Below are positions 43,563-53,840 of a stretch of DNA of 64,000 nt, piece after piece. Within the stretch, counting starts at the first letter, position 1. Each line of letters starts with the position of its first letter. This DNA is from Arenibacter algicola (GTDB taxonomy: Bacteria > Bacteroidota > Bacteroidia > Flavobacteriales > Flavobacteriaceae), in the NCBI RefSeq assembly GCF_018860365.1, contig NZ_JAHKPO010000018.1:248001-312000 (forward strand), given 5' to 3'. The notes under the pieces were generated by a model. The model did no database searches and had not been told where the DNA came from. It saw nothing but the letters and a program-made list of their open reading frames with translations. Made by a program: the position numbers and the translations under genes.

Positions 43563-44099
43563 TCATTTGTCAACTAATTTTGAGTAAATATCTAAACTAA
43601 TAAATTCTCCATTTTTAATTTCACAGTCTTGCATAGTTCCTTCCCAATTGAATTTCAGTTTAGCAAGAGCTTTTTTACAATTCACATTTTTAGTCTCCAC
43701 AAAACCTTCAATTGTATGTAATCCTATACTAGTGAATGCGTGATTAATAATTAGGGGCATTACTTCGGTCATAAGTCCTTTTCCCCAATTTTCTGGCATC
43801 AACCAAAAACCAATTTCTGCCTTTCTATTTTCTTTGGTTATGGCGTTTAATCCTCCTGCTCCAAGAAATCTGCCATCCTCTTTTGAGCAAATAGCCCACC
43901 AAATTCCAGTTTCATTTTTTTCCAGGTCGGCATACCAGGCCATTTGTTCTTTTGTTGCTTCCATACTATTAAAACTAATTCCGTAGTACTTAATAATATC
44001 GGGGTGTGAAAGCCCTTTAAAAACATTTTCCAAATCCGAATCAACAAATTGTCTTAAAGTTACCCTTTCTGATTCTAGAATTGGAAATGTACTTTTCAT
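43563..44099 (-). CDS. GNAT acetyltransferase (RimJ/RimL type)
   Basis: A 178-residue acetyltransferase: 'LESERVTLRQFVDSDLENVFKGLSHPDIIKYYG' (start of a RimJ/L domain), 'EIGFWLMPENWGKGLMTEVMPLIINHAF' (acetyl-CoA loop with WGKG) and 'FVETKNVNCKKALAKLKFNWEGTM' (late Asn/Lys motif). The substrate is unknown. It is 14 bp downstream of an orphan lipoprotein gene in the same direction. Confidence 0.92.
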   Translation of the reverse strand: MKSTFPILESERVTLRQFVDSDLENVFKGLSHPDIIKYYGISFNSMEATKEQMAWYADLEKNETGIWWAICSKEDGRFLGAGGLNAITKENRKAEIGFWLMPENWGKGLMTEVMPLIINHAFTSIGLHTIEGFVETKNVNCKKALAKLKFNWEGTMQDCEIKNGEFISLDIYSKLVDK

Positions 44100-44113
44100 T
44101 ATATGTTCGTTCT

Positions 44114-44656
44114 TTATTTATTTAAAAGATCATAATTGATTTTAGTTTCGTTTCCGTTGTATGAATCATTGAAACAATCCACTATATCAATGTTTTTTAA
44201 TTTTTCAATTCGTTCAGAATCGGGGTTGGCAACCCATGCCTCCTTTATTTTTTTGATAAACATATTTTCATCATCGGTTTTTTCAATTAATGCAATTATG
44301 TTACCCTTGTTATTATTTTTTAAGTCAATTTCACAATAACCAATTGTTAGTTTTTCACTATTATCAGAAGTTAAAAATGATAAGGTATCCAATACTTTGT
44401 ATATCCTGTTATTATTAGAATCATATTGGATCCTGGAATAGATAACAAGGTCTCTGTTTTTGTTTTTTAAATGAAGTAATTTGAATTTAGGTTCAATTTC
44501 ATCATTAAAAAAAGTAGTATCGGATACCTTTTCAAAATTGACTAATTGGTTTAAACTCCCGTAGTCTTTAAATTGTGTTCCAACTATTGATTCTGAATGT
44601 TTTTCTTTACAACCTATACTAATGATTACTGTAAATAGAATAAGTAATTTTGTCAT
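44114..44656 (-). CDS. Lipoprotein of unknown function
   Basis: A 180-residue protein with a short lipoprotein signal (MTKLLILFTVIISIGC). The mature part is charged and rich in Lys, Asn and Asp without recognisable motifs ('YGSLNQLVNFEKVSDTTFFND', 'DVFN-like' end). It is probably an immunity- or stress-type accessory protein by context only. It likely shares a transcript with the GNAT gene downstream (14 bp). Confidence 0.65.
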   Translation of the reverse strand: MTKLLILFTVIISIGCKEKHSESIVGTQFKDYGSLNQLVNFEKVSDTTFFNDEIEPKFKLLHLKNKNRDLVIYSRIQYDSNNNRIYKVLDTLSFLTSDNSEKLTIGYCEIDLKNNNKGNIIALIEKTDDENMFIKKIKEAWVANPDSERIEKLKNIDIVDCFNDSYNGNETKINYDLLNK

Positions 44657-44850
44657 TTTAAGAGGGTGTGAATTTGATTTTTTTATTCAAAATTTTTGAT
44701 TTGTCTATTCGTAATATTCTTTAAAAAAACGTCCTAAAACAAACGTGTATAACCGTTGGTTAAGGGTTTCTATACATTAACTTTCGGTTTGGCACTGACG
44801 TTAGTAAGTCCGATAGAATTTAGGCATTGTTGCGTCTAGCGTATTTTTAA

Positions 44851-45450
44851 TCATTTTGCTGTTATTTGATAGGGTGTTTCAGGAAAACCAAAAAGAATTG
44901 CTTTTTCCTCGTCAATTTCCTTAATTCCGATAAGTGTACTTCTTTCTCCATTTTCATAAATCGAAGCAAAATATGTTCCTTGAAGTTTTTCCAATACTAA
45001 TTTTCGACCCTCTATATTAAGTCTTTTGTTAATTTTATTTATTGTCGGATTATCCAAAATCTTATTAAACACGAAGGGGATTTTTTCATTATTCCATTCA
45101 GCTTCGAATTCGATTGCCTGAATTTTCTTTGAGGTCAATTTTGTTTTTGTAGGTCTTATTCTTTCGTAATCCGTAGCGAATTCAGTATCTTCTGTAAGCG
45201 ATTCTATTTCGCTAATAGCTGTATGGGTTTTTCCCATTCTATATATTCTTATCCTATTTTCATTTATAAACACACATTTGGTTTCAGAAAAAGTTTCATT
45301 CCTTTCATGTACTTTTTTTGATAATCCGTCTACGATTATTTTCTCTAACTTAAAGTGAATAATTTGGTTGTTTTCAAATTCAATAAATTCAGGCGGACAA
45401 TAATCGGACCCTTTTTTAATCATTAACCAAGTTCCATCAAATATCTCCAC
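44851..45450 (-). CDS. Protein of unknown function
   Basis: A 199-residue soluble protein without a signal peptide: 'MEIFDGTWLMIKKGSDYCPPEFIEFENNQIIHFKLEK' and 'GRKLVLEKLQGTYFASIYENGERSTLIGIKEIDEEKAILFG'. The alternating hydrophobic/charged pattern suggests a beta-barrel of lipocalin type, repeated twice. I do not recognise the family. A single gene among AT-rich accessory genes. Confidence 0.65.
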   Translation of the reverse strand: MEIFDGTWLMIKKGSDYCPPEFIEFENNQIIHFKLEKIIVDGLSKKVHERNETFSETKCVFINENRIRIYRMGKTHTAISEIESLTEDTEFATDYERIRPTKTKLTSKKIQAIEFEAEWNNEKIPFVFNKILDNPTINKINKRLNIEGRKLVLEKLQGTYFASIYENGERSTLIGIKEIDEEKAILFGFPETPYQITAK

Positions 45451-45644
45451 TTTATAAATCTTTATTACGTTTTCCCAGCATAGAGCACAATTGTTGTGTT
45501 ATTAAAAGTAGGAGAGCAAACTATCATTTGCTTTCCGCAAATCAGATAACAAAACCTTTCCGATTTTGAGATCTCAGAAATTTGGACAAAATTTGGAATG
45601 GAAGCCCAGGCCTGCATTGCTTCATAGGTTTTACTGGCAAGTTT

Positions 45645-46616
45645 TTAAATCTTTTCCAAAAATTCCATCAATTTCATTTTGGCGTCTTGTTTAGCCTTAA
45701 AATCTCCATCATCATTTCCGCCAAATTCATATTCATAATTTTTCCCGCTAATATTAATTGTTCCAGTTCTATAACTGGTATTGTCATCGGGATTACTAGA
45801 AATTAAGTGTCCAGCGTTTTCATATTTTATATTCTGAAAAGAGTATTTAAAACTATGGGCTTCTAATCTTTTTTCTATCATATCTGCCATTATGGATGAT
45901 GGCCAAACCCGATCATCACGTCCAGAAAAAAGTAGAACAGGTCCATTGATCTTTTCCACTTTGATGGCCGCTTGTTCTATGAAATCTGTTTTTTGCAACC
46001 CCTTTTTCCAATACTCTACCATTATAATTTTATTTGATTCGTTTCCTTTTATTTTATTCATAGGCACGTATGGAATATCAACCCCTTCATATTTCCAGCT
46101 CGATTTCAATTCGTTGGAATTGTATGGTAAAACTGTATTTGACCAGGATACAGCGCTTGGTGCGTAGGCAACAACTCCGCTAATAGATTCAGGGAATATG
46201 GAAGCAAGGACTAATGCTAATTCCGCATTTCTTGATGCTCCCATTACAATTATTTTATTTGGATCAACTTCTGGCTGTTTTTTTAACCATACCAAAGCTT
46301 TTTCAAAGTATTCTAAATTAATTTCCTCGGGTAATTTGGGTAAGCCTTCCCTTTGGGTATATGGTAATGACAAACCACTATATCCGCTGCTGGCAAACTG
46401 TTGCCCCCAGTAATCTCCCCATGGTCCTCCACCTATCAAAACTATTGATACTTTTTTCTTGGTATCGGTTTTTACAAAATAATTTGCCTGAAAACCATTT
46501 TCATTTATGTGTCTTGGCCTTACACCACTAAATAGAATACTGTCCGCTATAAAATATCCAACAATTAGGAATATTAGTATTCCGATCCCAATAATGTATT
46601 TTCTGTTTTTGATCAT
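45645..46616 (-). CDS. Acyl-CoA thioesterase/BAAT C-terminal-like alpha/beta hydrolase
   Basis: A 323-residue alpha/beta hydrolase with an N-terminal membrane helix (about 5-30). The BAAT-C type block is 'KIIVMGASRNAELALVLASIFPESISGVVAYAPSAVSW' with the nucleophile Ser in G-A-S-R-N, then 'NGPVLLFSGRDDRVWPSSIMADMIEKRL' (acid) and 'IKYENAGHLISS' (His). It may hydrolyse an acyl or peptide bond; the substrate is unknown. It is the last of a group of minus-strand singletons. Confidence 0.88.
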   Translation of the reverse strand: MIKNRKYIIGIGILIFLIVGYFIADSILFSGVRPRHINENGFQANYFVKTDTKKKVSIVLIGGGPWGDYWGQQFASSGYSGLSLPYTQREGLPKLPEEINLEYFEKALVWLKKQPEVDPNKIIVMGASRNAELALVLASIFPESISGVVAYAPSAVSWSNTVLPYNSNELKSSWKYEGVDIPYVPMNKIKGNESNKIIMVEYWKKGLQKTDFIEQAAIKVEKINGPVLLFSGRDDRVWPSSIMADMIEKRLEAHSFKYSFQNIKYENAGHLISSNPDDNTSYRTGTINISGKNYEYEFGGNDDGDFKAKQDAKMKLMEFLEKI

Positions 46617-46781
46617 TTAATAGGGTTGTAGCTAACAATTATATATGACCATAGATCATATATTTTTAATACACCCAATATAGGAAATCTTTAAAATCCA
46701 ATTGTGTTTTGCCCTGTATTTGGACTAAAAATTCAGGATTTTCCTAGGTGTTTTTACCAAGCCGGATTTTGCCAAACTTTA

Positions 46782-48833
46782 TTAATGTGATTTCTCCATT
46801 GCTGCATTGGCACTTTTGTAGAAAGGAATGCTGAGCAGCCATTTCTTATCCTTGGCAGATACACTAAGTGTAATCCCTTCCGTATTTTCCGATTTAATTT
46901 TCGCCTTTATTTTTGGGATAGCTTTTTCTGAAGGCATAAGTAACCATACAAAAGTGGCATCGGAAGTTATATCGGTAGTATATGAACTTGTTATATTGGG
47001 TCCATAAATATTGTATTCAGGACTATACCAGCCTTGAATTTGAGGATTTTCCTGACCTTTAATAAATTTTGGATTAATTTTTTGCCTACCTACAGGGATA
47101 ATTGCTAGGTTTCCCCTTTTATTAATCGTCTTCACAATAGACCTTTCTTTTTCTACCTTATTATCAGGATGCCAGTGCCAAAGGGCTTCAATGGTGCGTG
47201 GTCTATCTGTTTCAACTCGGTCTACCACCACCCAGAATTCGTTACGAACATAGAACATTGCCCTGGTTTGTTTCGCCTTTCCGGCTATATCGATAAATTG
47301 ATCAAAGGAATTTGAAGCATAATCAAAACCTTCTGTTATTTTAAAGTGACTGTCAGCTAAGGGTTCTTGGGCAAGTTTGGGGCCGCTAGTTTGTCCTTTA
47401 CCGTCAATTAAAATCAAGTTGTGTCCCGCACTGCCCTTGGCATAAGGACGGAATTTTTCGGCTACCTCACCGGTATAGGCAAATCTTCCCGAATCTACCA
47501 AGAAATCCTTTCCAAAGGCGGAAACGGAAAGGTGAAGTTTGTCATTGTGTTGATGGCCACTGCCCCAAGGTCCCATGTCAAAAAACGACCATTGGGCATC
47601 CTGGTCGAAACCACTACGGGAAACAAAATGTCCTGCCCAAGGATAGAAATAGGAGGGACCGTCAACAGGTTTGTTTCCAGATTGGCCATTGGCAACAATA
47701 TATTCCCAATCTGGATGGTTATACTTTTTAGCTCCTTTTAAGATGAAGTTACGGTCACTACCCCTGTCGCCATCATTGTTCATCAATCGAAAACCACTAG
47801 GTCTCACCATATGCGAAATATAGCCGTACATGTCCTCTATGGTGTTATTGTAGAAGTCGGGCAAAGTCTTGTTGGCTTTGTCACAGATATCTTTGAAAAG
47901 TTCAAAATTAATTAAGGATACGTTATGGTAATGCGAACTTAGTTCGGTTTGTACCCCATCTGGATATACCTGATCTTTCATGCTTTCCACCATAGTTTCA
48001 ATGGCATAGTCCAGCCATTCTTCAGAATTTTTATATTCCGGAAAATAGGCTGCCACCGTTGCCAATGAGGAAATTTCCATGGTCAGCCAATTATTGCTGC
48101 TGTGAAAATTTCTATTGTAATGGGCATGATCGGGCAAACTACTGAGCATTAGTAGTTGTGTGGCAGGGGAAATATAATCGCTGTTTATTAGTCCGTAAAA
48201 CATTTTGGTCCATTTTTTTGCTCGGGCAGCTACCTCCAATCCCCGCCATACAGAGGTACTGCTTTTAACCGCAGGGTAGGGCATGCTCTTAATTATAAAA
48301 TCCCTTAAGAATAGGTCCATATATTGGGCATATTTGGGGTTTCCGGTTTCCAAATAAGTATTGAATATTTGGCTTAACTGACTATGCCTATTGGAAAGCC
48401 AAGCCCATTCATTGTCATTATTGGGGCCTTTGTAGTACCAGTCGCGATGCCCATCTTCAAGATAGGGAACTTTTCCACGTACATTTTGTACCACAAAAAC
48501 ATTGGTCAGAATGGTATCGGCAGCGGCTACTTCCCGCATCGTTTTTGTTGGAATTTCTTTGCGTAGATCGGCGGCCATGGCTCCATTTTTATAATAGGCC
48601 AATAATTCTTTGCATGCCTCTAGGGTATTACCATCGCTGTGGGCCAATTTTACCTTTTCCAGTCCCGTATAATCTAAATTAAATTGATTCAACATATTTT
48701 CTATGGTCTCGGGATAGGAGGTGATAAGGTCTTCTACAGAGGTTATGCTTTTCCAATTTTGTTGAGCAATAAGCTGGGAAGTGATGCAAAAAAATAGGAC
48801 AGTCAGTGATAATGGTTTGATAATTTTTAGCAT
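46782..48833 (-). CDS. Heparinase II/III-family polysaccharide lyase
   Basis: A 683-residue secreted lyase (signal peptide to about QLIAQQ). The N-terminal half is an (alpha/alpha) barrel ending with 'HAHYNRNFHSSNNWLTMEISSLATVAAYFPE' and 'VQTELSSHYHNVSLINFELF', and the C-terminal half is a beta-sandwich with 'GSGHQHNDKLHLSVSAFGKDFLVDSGRFAYTGEV', the heparinase II/III block carrying metal-binding and catalytic His/Tyr. Such enzymes (PL12, 15, 17, 21 types) cleave uronic-acid polysaccharides such as alginate or heparinoids by beta-elimination. It begins 4 bp after its operon partner. Confidence 0.92.
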   Translation of the reverse strand: MLKIIKPLSLTVLFFCITSQLIAQQNWKSITSVEDLITSYPETIENMLNQFNLDYTGLEKVKLAHSDGNTLEACKELLAYYKNGAMAADLRKEIPTKTMREVAAADTILTNVFVVQNVRGKVPYLEDGHRDWYYKGPNNDNEWAWLSNRHSQLSQIFNTYLETGNPKYAQYMDLFLRDFIIKSMPYPAVKSSTSVWRGLEVAARAKKWTKMFYGLINSDYISPATQLLMLSSLPDHAHYNRNFHSSNNWLTMEISSLATVAAYFPEYKNSEEWLDYAIETMVESMKDQVYPDGVQTELSSHYHNVSLINFELFKDICDKANKTLPDFYNNTIEDMYGYISHMVRPSGFRLMNNDGDRGSDRNFILKGAKKYNHPDWEYIVANGQSGNKPVDGPSYFYPWAGHFVSRSGFDQDAQWSFFDMGPWGSGHQHNDKLHLSVSAFGKDFLVDSGRFAYTGEVAEKFRPYAKGSAGHNLILIDGKGQTSGPKLAQEPLADSHFKITEGFDYASNSFDQFIDIAGKAKQTRAMFYVRNEFWVVVDRVETDRPRTIEALWHWHPDNKVEKERSIVKTINKRGNLAIIPVGRQKINPKFIKGQENPQIQGWYSPEYNIYGPNITSSYTTDITSDATFVWLLMPSEKAIPKIKAKIKSENTEGITLSVSAKDKKWLLSIPFYKSANAAMEKSH

Positions 48834-48837
48834 GCTT

Positions 48838-49773
48838 TTATTTTTGAATAAACTTGTTTACGGCAATAGACCTGTCGGGATCCCCTTGGGTACTCCAGAT
48901 AACTAATTTTCCCTCACCGTCTACCTGCAAGCCCACGGCCGCATTAAAATCGACCCCATTCATACAATTAAATGTTTTGGAATCGATTTTCTCCATGATG
49001 GGTTCAAAAGATCCCAGCTTGCTAACAAGGATTAAATCGGTCTGTCCAGCAGCATCTTTTTTATGAAAACCAATGGCATAAATGGCAGAGTCATCCTTGA
49101 TAAGGTTGATGGATTGATAGCTTCCCCAATCAATTGGCGCAGTAAAACTATACAGGAATTTATGTTCCCCTTTTTCGGTGTCGATTTGGTAAAAGTCCCA
49201 GTTTCGGGAGTCCCAATTTGCTACTACTGCCAAATAATGATTATCCAAGGCCAATAATCCCGTTGCTCCCGCTGTTTTCTGTTTAGACTGGCCCTCGCGT
49301 TCAATAATTATATTAGGCCGACTCTTAGAAAGGGCATTGTTCCTATAATTGTAGAGGCAGACCTTGGAAGTGGTTTTAAGGATATTGTCCTCAATGCCAA
49401 CAATCATATAAGGTTCACTGACTTGAATCCCCCCGGCATGCCTGTAAGGATCTGTCATTAGTGTAATTAACTTATCCGTTTTTCGTTTTTTAAGGTTTAT
49501 TTGTAAAACGTAGGCCTTGGTAAGTGAACTCCCAGAGACGAGAAGTTTTTCCGTCCCCTTCTTTTCTATAAATTGAACCCCTTGGAAATGGCCACTTTCA
49601 CTTGGGACTTTTATTTTATTATTGATTAGGATTACTTCCGGATCGGAATTCAAGGCTTTAAAGGCTTCGGGCGCATTTGTTACATATTGACTAAAACCCA
49701 AATTAGGGGTTAACCATATGTTGGCTATTAGAAAAAGTATTTTTAATATATGGTGTTGGCTCATGGAGATCAT
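48838..49773 (-). CDS. Exported protein of unknown function, beta-propeller-like
   Basis: A 311-residue secreted protein (signal about 1-28, ending GFSQ). The mature part is a run of beta-strands with recurring 'D-x-x-Y-L/I-A-V/I-x' segments ('LDNHYLAVVANWDSRNWDFYQID', 'IKDDSAIYAIGFHKKDA'), which suggests a small beta-propeller. The family is not recognised. Its stop lies 4 bp before the heparinase start, so the two are surely one operon, and a role in the same polysaccharide pathway is inferred. Confidence 0.75.
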   Translation of the reverse strand: MISMSQHHILKILFLIANIWLTPNLGFSQYVTNAPEAFKALNSDPEVILINNKIKVPSESGHFQGVQFIEKKGTEKLLVSGSSLTKAYVLQINLKKRKTDKLITLMTDPYRHAGGIQVSEPYMIVGIEDNILKTTSKVCLYNYRNNALSKSRPNIIIEREGQSKQKTAGATGLLALDNHYLAVVANWDSRNWDFYQIDTEKGEHKFLYSFTAPIDWGSYQSINLIKDDSAIYAIGFHKKDAAGQTDLILVSKLGSFEPIMEKIDSKTFNCMNGVDFNAAVGLQVDGEGKLVIWSTQGDPDRSIAVNKFIQK

Positions 49774-49975
49774 ATTTTAATTAAAGTTCACCACAAATGG
49801 CCTATAGAAATCACGGCCAAATTAAAATGCAATACAGTTGGATTTATAACTTTTGCCACTTCGAGTGACATTCTTCCGCTTTTTGAATTGTAAATATGGT
49901 ATATTTTTATTGTTTAAACGATTAAATACATATATTGAAATCAATTTTTTTTGTTTTCTCCATAAAATTAAACTT

Positions 49976-52159
49976 ATGTCTAAAAACTTCAATTGCCAAT
50001 TTACCAATATTAGAATATTTCTGGTATTCCTAAGCTGCACCTTCTCCAGTTTTTCCCAAACCGATTATTCGGTGCTGGATTATTGGAAATATTATTCCGA
50101 CGCGGAAAATCAACTTTATAAGCAACAAAGTGAAATTTCGTTTGAAACACTTGCCCAAAGAAAAGAGTCCATTTCAAAGCTACGGACGAAAATAGATTGG
50201 AAAGGGAGACAAGAATTGGTCAAAGAAAAGCTACAGGAGTCCATAGGGGATTTTCCAGCAAAAACACCTTTGAATCCTATAATTACCAAAAGGATTAAAA
50301 AGGATGGGTATAGCATAGAAAAATTATATTTCGAATCTATGCCGGGGGTAAAGGTAACAGCTGCTTTTTTTATTCCACAAGGCAAAAGGAGGAACCTGCC
50401 AACTATAATATATTGCAGTGGTCATAGCGATTTGGCTTTTAGAAGCGATATCTATCAACATGTTATTCTCAATCTCGTAAAAAAGGGTTTTGCCGTCTTT
50501 GCTTTTGACCCTTACGGACAAGGGGAGAGATTGCAGTATTTTGATCAGAACCAGGGCAAGTCGCGCTTTAGTCCAACGCGTGAGCATTCCTATCCCGGGG
50601 CACAGTTGTTTGTCAACGGGGAATCCACTGGTAAATATATGATTTGGGATGGAATTAGGGCAGTAGATTATTTACTTAGCCGTAAGGAAGTGGATCCCAA
50701 CCGTATTGGTATTACCGGCAGGTCTGGTGGTGGAACACAGTCTTCCCACATTGCGGCCTTCGATGAGCGTATTAAAGCTTCAGCCCCGGAATGTTATATC
50801 ACCAGCATGGAATATCAATTAAAATCAGGAGGGCCACAGGATGCAGAGCAGAATTTTCCCCGGGGTATTCAACTTGGTTTGGACCATGCAGATCTTTTGG
50901 AGGTGAGGGCTCCCAAACCAACTTTGATGATAACTACAACACGGGATATGTTTAGTATTCAGGGAGCACGGGATACCTATCAGGAAACGAAATTGGCGTA
51001 CAAAGCTTTTGGTAAAGAAGAAAATATGATGATGGTGGAGGACAATGCCGGGCATCAATCTACCCTAAAAAATAGGGAAGCCATGTATGCTTTTTTTCAA
51101 AGGCATTTGGATAACCCGGGAGATTCCAAGGATGAGGAAGTGGTTATTTTTCCAGTAGAAGAATTGTATGTTACGGAAACGGGTCAACTTTCAACATCGG
51201 TTGGGAGCAAATTTTTGTTCGATGTAAATAGCGATCTGACCAAGAAAAATATGGAGGTATTGAATGGGAGCAGGCAGAATATGGACCAACATTTATTCGA
51301 TTTAAAACAAAAGGTACAAGCAATTTCGGGTTATACAGAAAATGCCAAGAAAGCAAAATTGATATTTTCCGGACAAACAGAATTTGAAACCTATTTTTTA
51401 AATAAATATCTGATAGTTGAAGAAGGGGACAAAATAATTCCGTTTGTAACCTTGGTGCCGAAACAACCCATGGGTAGCTCGGCACTTTATTTGGATAATA
51501 TGGAGAATAAGGAGTCGGACGAGGCTTATGCCATTCCCGTACAAATGGTCAAAAAAGGTGTTACCGTAATTGTCCCAGATATGCCTGGCTACGGTGAATT
51601 GGGACCCGGGTATTTAAAAGGTGATGCCTATTTTGAAAATACCTCCTACAATCAATGGTTTGCAGGGATATTGAACGGAAAAAGTACGATTGCCTTGCAT
51701 GTGGAGGCCATAGAAACGCTGCTGGAAGTGTGTAAAACGAATATGAAATTGGACGATAAAGAATTTATGGGAATATCTAAAGGGGGCTTTAATTCCAGTC
51801 TATTGCACGCTGCTGTTTCGGGGGTGGAATTTTCAAGGATGTTGTTTTTGGATCCAATGCTTTCATTTGAAACCATAGTTTCCAACAAAGTCTACAACCC
51901 TGCCCATATACCTTTTACCGTTGCCGGCGCCTTGCCTAATTATGACTTGCAGGATCTGTCGGCAGCTTTTGCCCCACGAAAATTGATGCTGGTTGTGGAG
52001 ACGGATGGCGGAGCAATGGATACCGAGTACTCGCAGACCTATGATTTTGTGAAGGAACATTATAAATCCATGAACAAGGCCAATAACTTTTCTGTTGAAA
52101 AAATCGATTCTGAAGAGGGAGCAATAGAGGCCGTAGATAAATTTATATCCAAGCTGTAA
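49976..52159 (+). CDS. Secreted double alpha/beta hydrolase (acetyl-xylan-esterase-like)
   Basis: About 727 residues from the ATG at 49976 (MSKNFN), followed by a signal peptide ending FSQ; a longer frame upstream adds a non-secretory leader. Two hydrolase modules are visible. The first has 'PTIIYCSGHSDLAF' and the nucleophile S250 (GRSGGGTQS), then 'PTLMITTTRDMFS' and 'EDNAGHQS' (His). The second has 'GVTVIVPDMPGYGE' and S601 (GISKGGFNSS), then 'KLMLVVETDGG'. It is probably an esterase on polysaccharide acyl groups. It is first of a three-gene operon divergent from the lyase genes. Confidence 0.85.
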   Translation: MSKNFNCQFTNIRIFLVFLSCTFSSFSQTDYSVLDYWKYYSDAENQLYKQQSEISFETLAQRKESISKLRTKIDWKGRQELVKEKLQESIGDFPAKTPLNPIITKRIKKDGYSIEKLYFESMPGVKVTAAFFIPQGKRRNLPTIIYCSGHSDLAFRSDIYQHVILNLVKKGFAVFAFDPYGQGERLQYFDQNQGKSRFSPTREHSYPGAQLFVNGESTGKYMIWDGIRAVDYLLSRKEVDPNRIGITGRSGGGTQSSHIAAFDERIKASAPECYITSMEYQLKSGGPQDAEQNFPRGIQLGLDHADLLEVRAPKPTLMITTTRDMFSIQGARDTYQETKLAYKAFGKEENMMMVEDNAGHQSTLKNREAMYAFFQRHLDNPGDSKDEEVVIFPVEELYVTETGQLSTSVGSKFLFDVNSDLTKKNMEVLNGSRQNMDQHLFDLKQKVQAISGYTENAKKAKLIFSGQTEFETYFLNKYLIVEEGDKIIPFVTLVPKQPMGSSALYLDNMENKESDEAYAIPVQMVKKGVTVIVPDMPGYGELGPGYLKGDAYFENTSYNQWFAGILNGKSTIALHVEAIETLLEVCKTNMKLDDKEFMGISKGGFNSSLLHAAVSGVEFSRMLFLDPMLSFETIVSNKVYNPAHIPFTVAGALPNYDLQDLSAAFAPRKLMLVVETDGGAMDTEYSQTYDFVKEHYKSMNKANNFSVEKIDSEEGAIEAVDKFISKL

Positions 52160-52189
52160 CGGTTTGTCCATAAAATAACCAAGAGTATC

Positions 52190-53800
52190 ATGAAAATAAA
52201 TTTATTTCTTGCACTGGGAATTTTAAGTATAGTAGCCTGCAAAGATGCTCATCCCGTTATACAGATGTCCGCAGAGGATAGCGCTCTATTTGCCAAAGCT
52301 CATGAAAATGCCATTTTGGCCAATGAGGGTTTTATTAGGAGCGAAGACTTTGTTCATGGTTGGTTGCAGGAGGCTGATCCCGAATCGGGCCTAATTCCGA
52401 GAAACCTTCAAACCGATACGGACATATGGAATGCGAAAGATGCTGCCGCCGATAATTATCCGTTTATGGTGCTCACTTCTTTTTTTACAGATCAGGCTTT
52501 ATTTGATGGGACAATGTTGGATATGTTACATGCTGAAAAAAAACTCACTTCCAGGGTTAACAGTCTACCTGATACCTATTCTTTTTCTAAAAAGGATTTT
52601 CAAAATGAAAAATTGGATATGGCAGAAATCATTTTTGGGACTTCGGAATATATTAAGGATGGCTTGCTGCCCCTTACAGAATGGTTAGGAAAAAGTCCAT
52701 GGTCGGAAAGAATGATGGAGATGCTGTACGACATGAAGAATGAAGTAAATGTTGCAGATGGGATATCCAGGGATGGTTCCAATGCAACACGGGAAGAAGT
52801 GAATGGCGAATTGCTACAGACCCTTTCCCGAATATACTGGATGACCGGCGATGAAAGGTTCTTGGACTGGGCCGTAGCCATTGGGGACTATTATCTACTG
52901 GGCGACCACCATCCCACAAAGGACTTGGATTACCTTAGGCTGCGAGACCATGGGTGTGAGTTGATATCTGGCTTATGTGAATTGTATGTGTCTACAAGCT
53001 TTGCCAAACCTAACAAAAGGGAAGCCTACAAAAAGCCATTGCATGAGATGATGGACAGGATTCTGGAAGTTGGTAGAAATGCCGATGGATTATTTTATGA
53101 CGCCATAAATCCCCAAACAGGAGAAATTGTACAGGAACGTCCTGCCGATAATTGGGGATATACCCTAAACGGATTTTATGCCGTTTATTTATTGGATAAG
53201 AATCCGAAATATAGGGAAGCCATATTGAAAATTTATTCCAATTTAAACAAATATACCAACTATGATTGGGAAAACGGCAGTGCTGATGGGTATGCGGATG
53301 CCATTGAAGGAGCCCTAAATTTGTACAACCGAATTCCGCATCCCTCCGTTGCCAAATGGATGGACAGTGAAATAAAAGTAATGTGGGCCATGCAGCAGGA
53401 AAATGGAATTATAGAAGGCTGGCATGGCGATGGCAACTTTGCGCGGACTTCCATTATGTATAATTTATGGAAAAGCAAGGGCTTGTATGTAAGGCCTTGG
53501 AGAGATGACCTGTTTATGGGAGCGGAGCAAAAAGGGGATTCCTTATTGATCTCTATCAAATCTGAACTCCCCTGGAAAGGAAAGCTATATTTTGATAAAC
53601 CTAGACATAGGGAGAATATGAAATTGCCTATGGATTGGGCCAGAATCAACCAATTTCCTGAGTGGTTTACGGCAGATATAGATCGGGAATATACATTGGT
53701 GGATTATGACAAGTCCGAACCTACTAAATATCAAGGCAACCAGTTAATAGATGGCATTGATATTGAATTGGAGGATAACAAAAGAATGGTAGTGTATTAG
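52190..53800 (+). CDS. Lipoprotein with glycosidase-like helical barrel
   Basis: A 536-residue lipoprotein (lipobox LGILSIVAC). The body is helical and Trp-rich: 'HGWLQEADPESGLIPRNLQTDTDIWNAKDAAADNYPFMVLTSFF', 'DLDYLRLRDHGCELISGLCELY', 'NWGYTLNGFYAVYLLDKNPKYREAILKIYSNL' and 'GSADGYADAIEGALNLYNRIPH'. This is the look of an (alpha/alpha)6 barrel glycosidase or unsaturated-uronyl hydrolase, but I cannot name the family. It follows the double hydrolase by 30 bp and is in the same operon. Confidence 0.75.
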   Translation: MKINLFLALGILSIVACKDAHPVIQMSAEDSALFAKAHENAILANEGFIRSEDFVHGWLQEADPESGLIPRNLQTDTDIWNAKDAAADNYPFMVLTSFFTDQALFDGTMLDMLHAEKKLTSRVNSLPDTYSFSKKDFQNEKLDMAEIIFGTSEYIKDGLLPLTEWLGKSPWSERMMEMLYDMKNEVNVADGISRDGSNATREEVNGELLQTLSRIYWMTGDERFLDWAVAIGDYYLLGDHHPTKDLDYLRLRDHGCELISGLCELYVSTSFAKPNKREAYKKPLHEMMDRILEVGRNADGLFYDAINPQTGEIVQERPADNWGYTLNGFYAVYLLDKNPKYREAILKIYSNLNKYTNYDWENGSADGYADAIEGALNLYNRIPHPSVAKWMDSEIKVMWAMQQENGIIEGWHGDGNFARTSIMYNLWKSKGLYVRPWRDDLFMGAEQKGDSLLISIKSELPWKGKLYFDKPRHRENMKLPMDWARINQFPEWFTADIDREYTLVDYDKSEPTKYQGNQLIDGIDIELEDNKRMVVY

Positions 53801-53840
53801 CGGCTTAAATTCACCTACATATAAATCTAAATTCCAGTTT

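Noticed and set aside
42730..45560. Possible integron-like cassette boundaries in gaps of the small-gene region (for example GTGTATAACCGTTGG near 44740)
   Set aside because: The gaps share only loose words, I see no paired attC-type core sites, and strand use and spacing are not those of a cassette array. The recombinase is more than 40 kb away.
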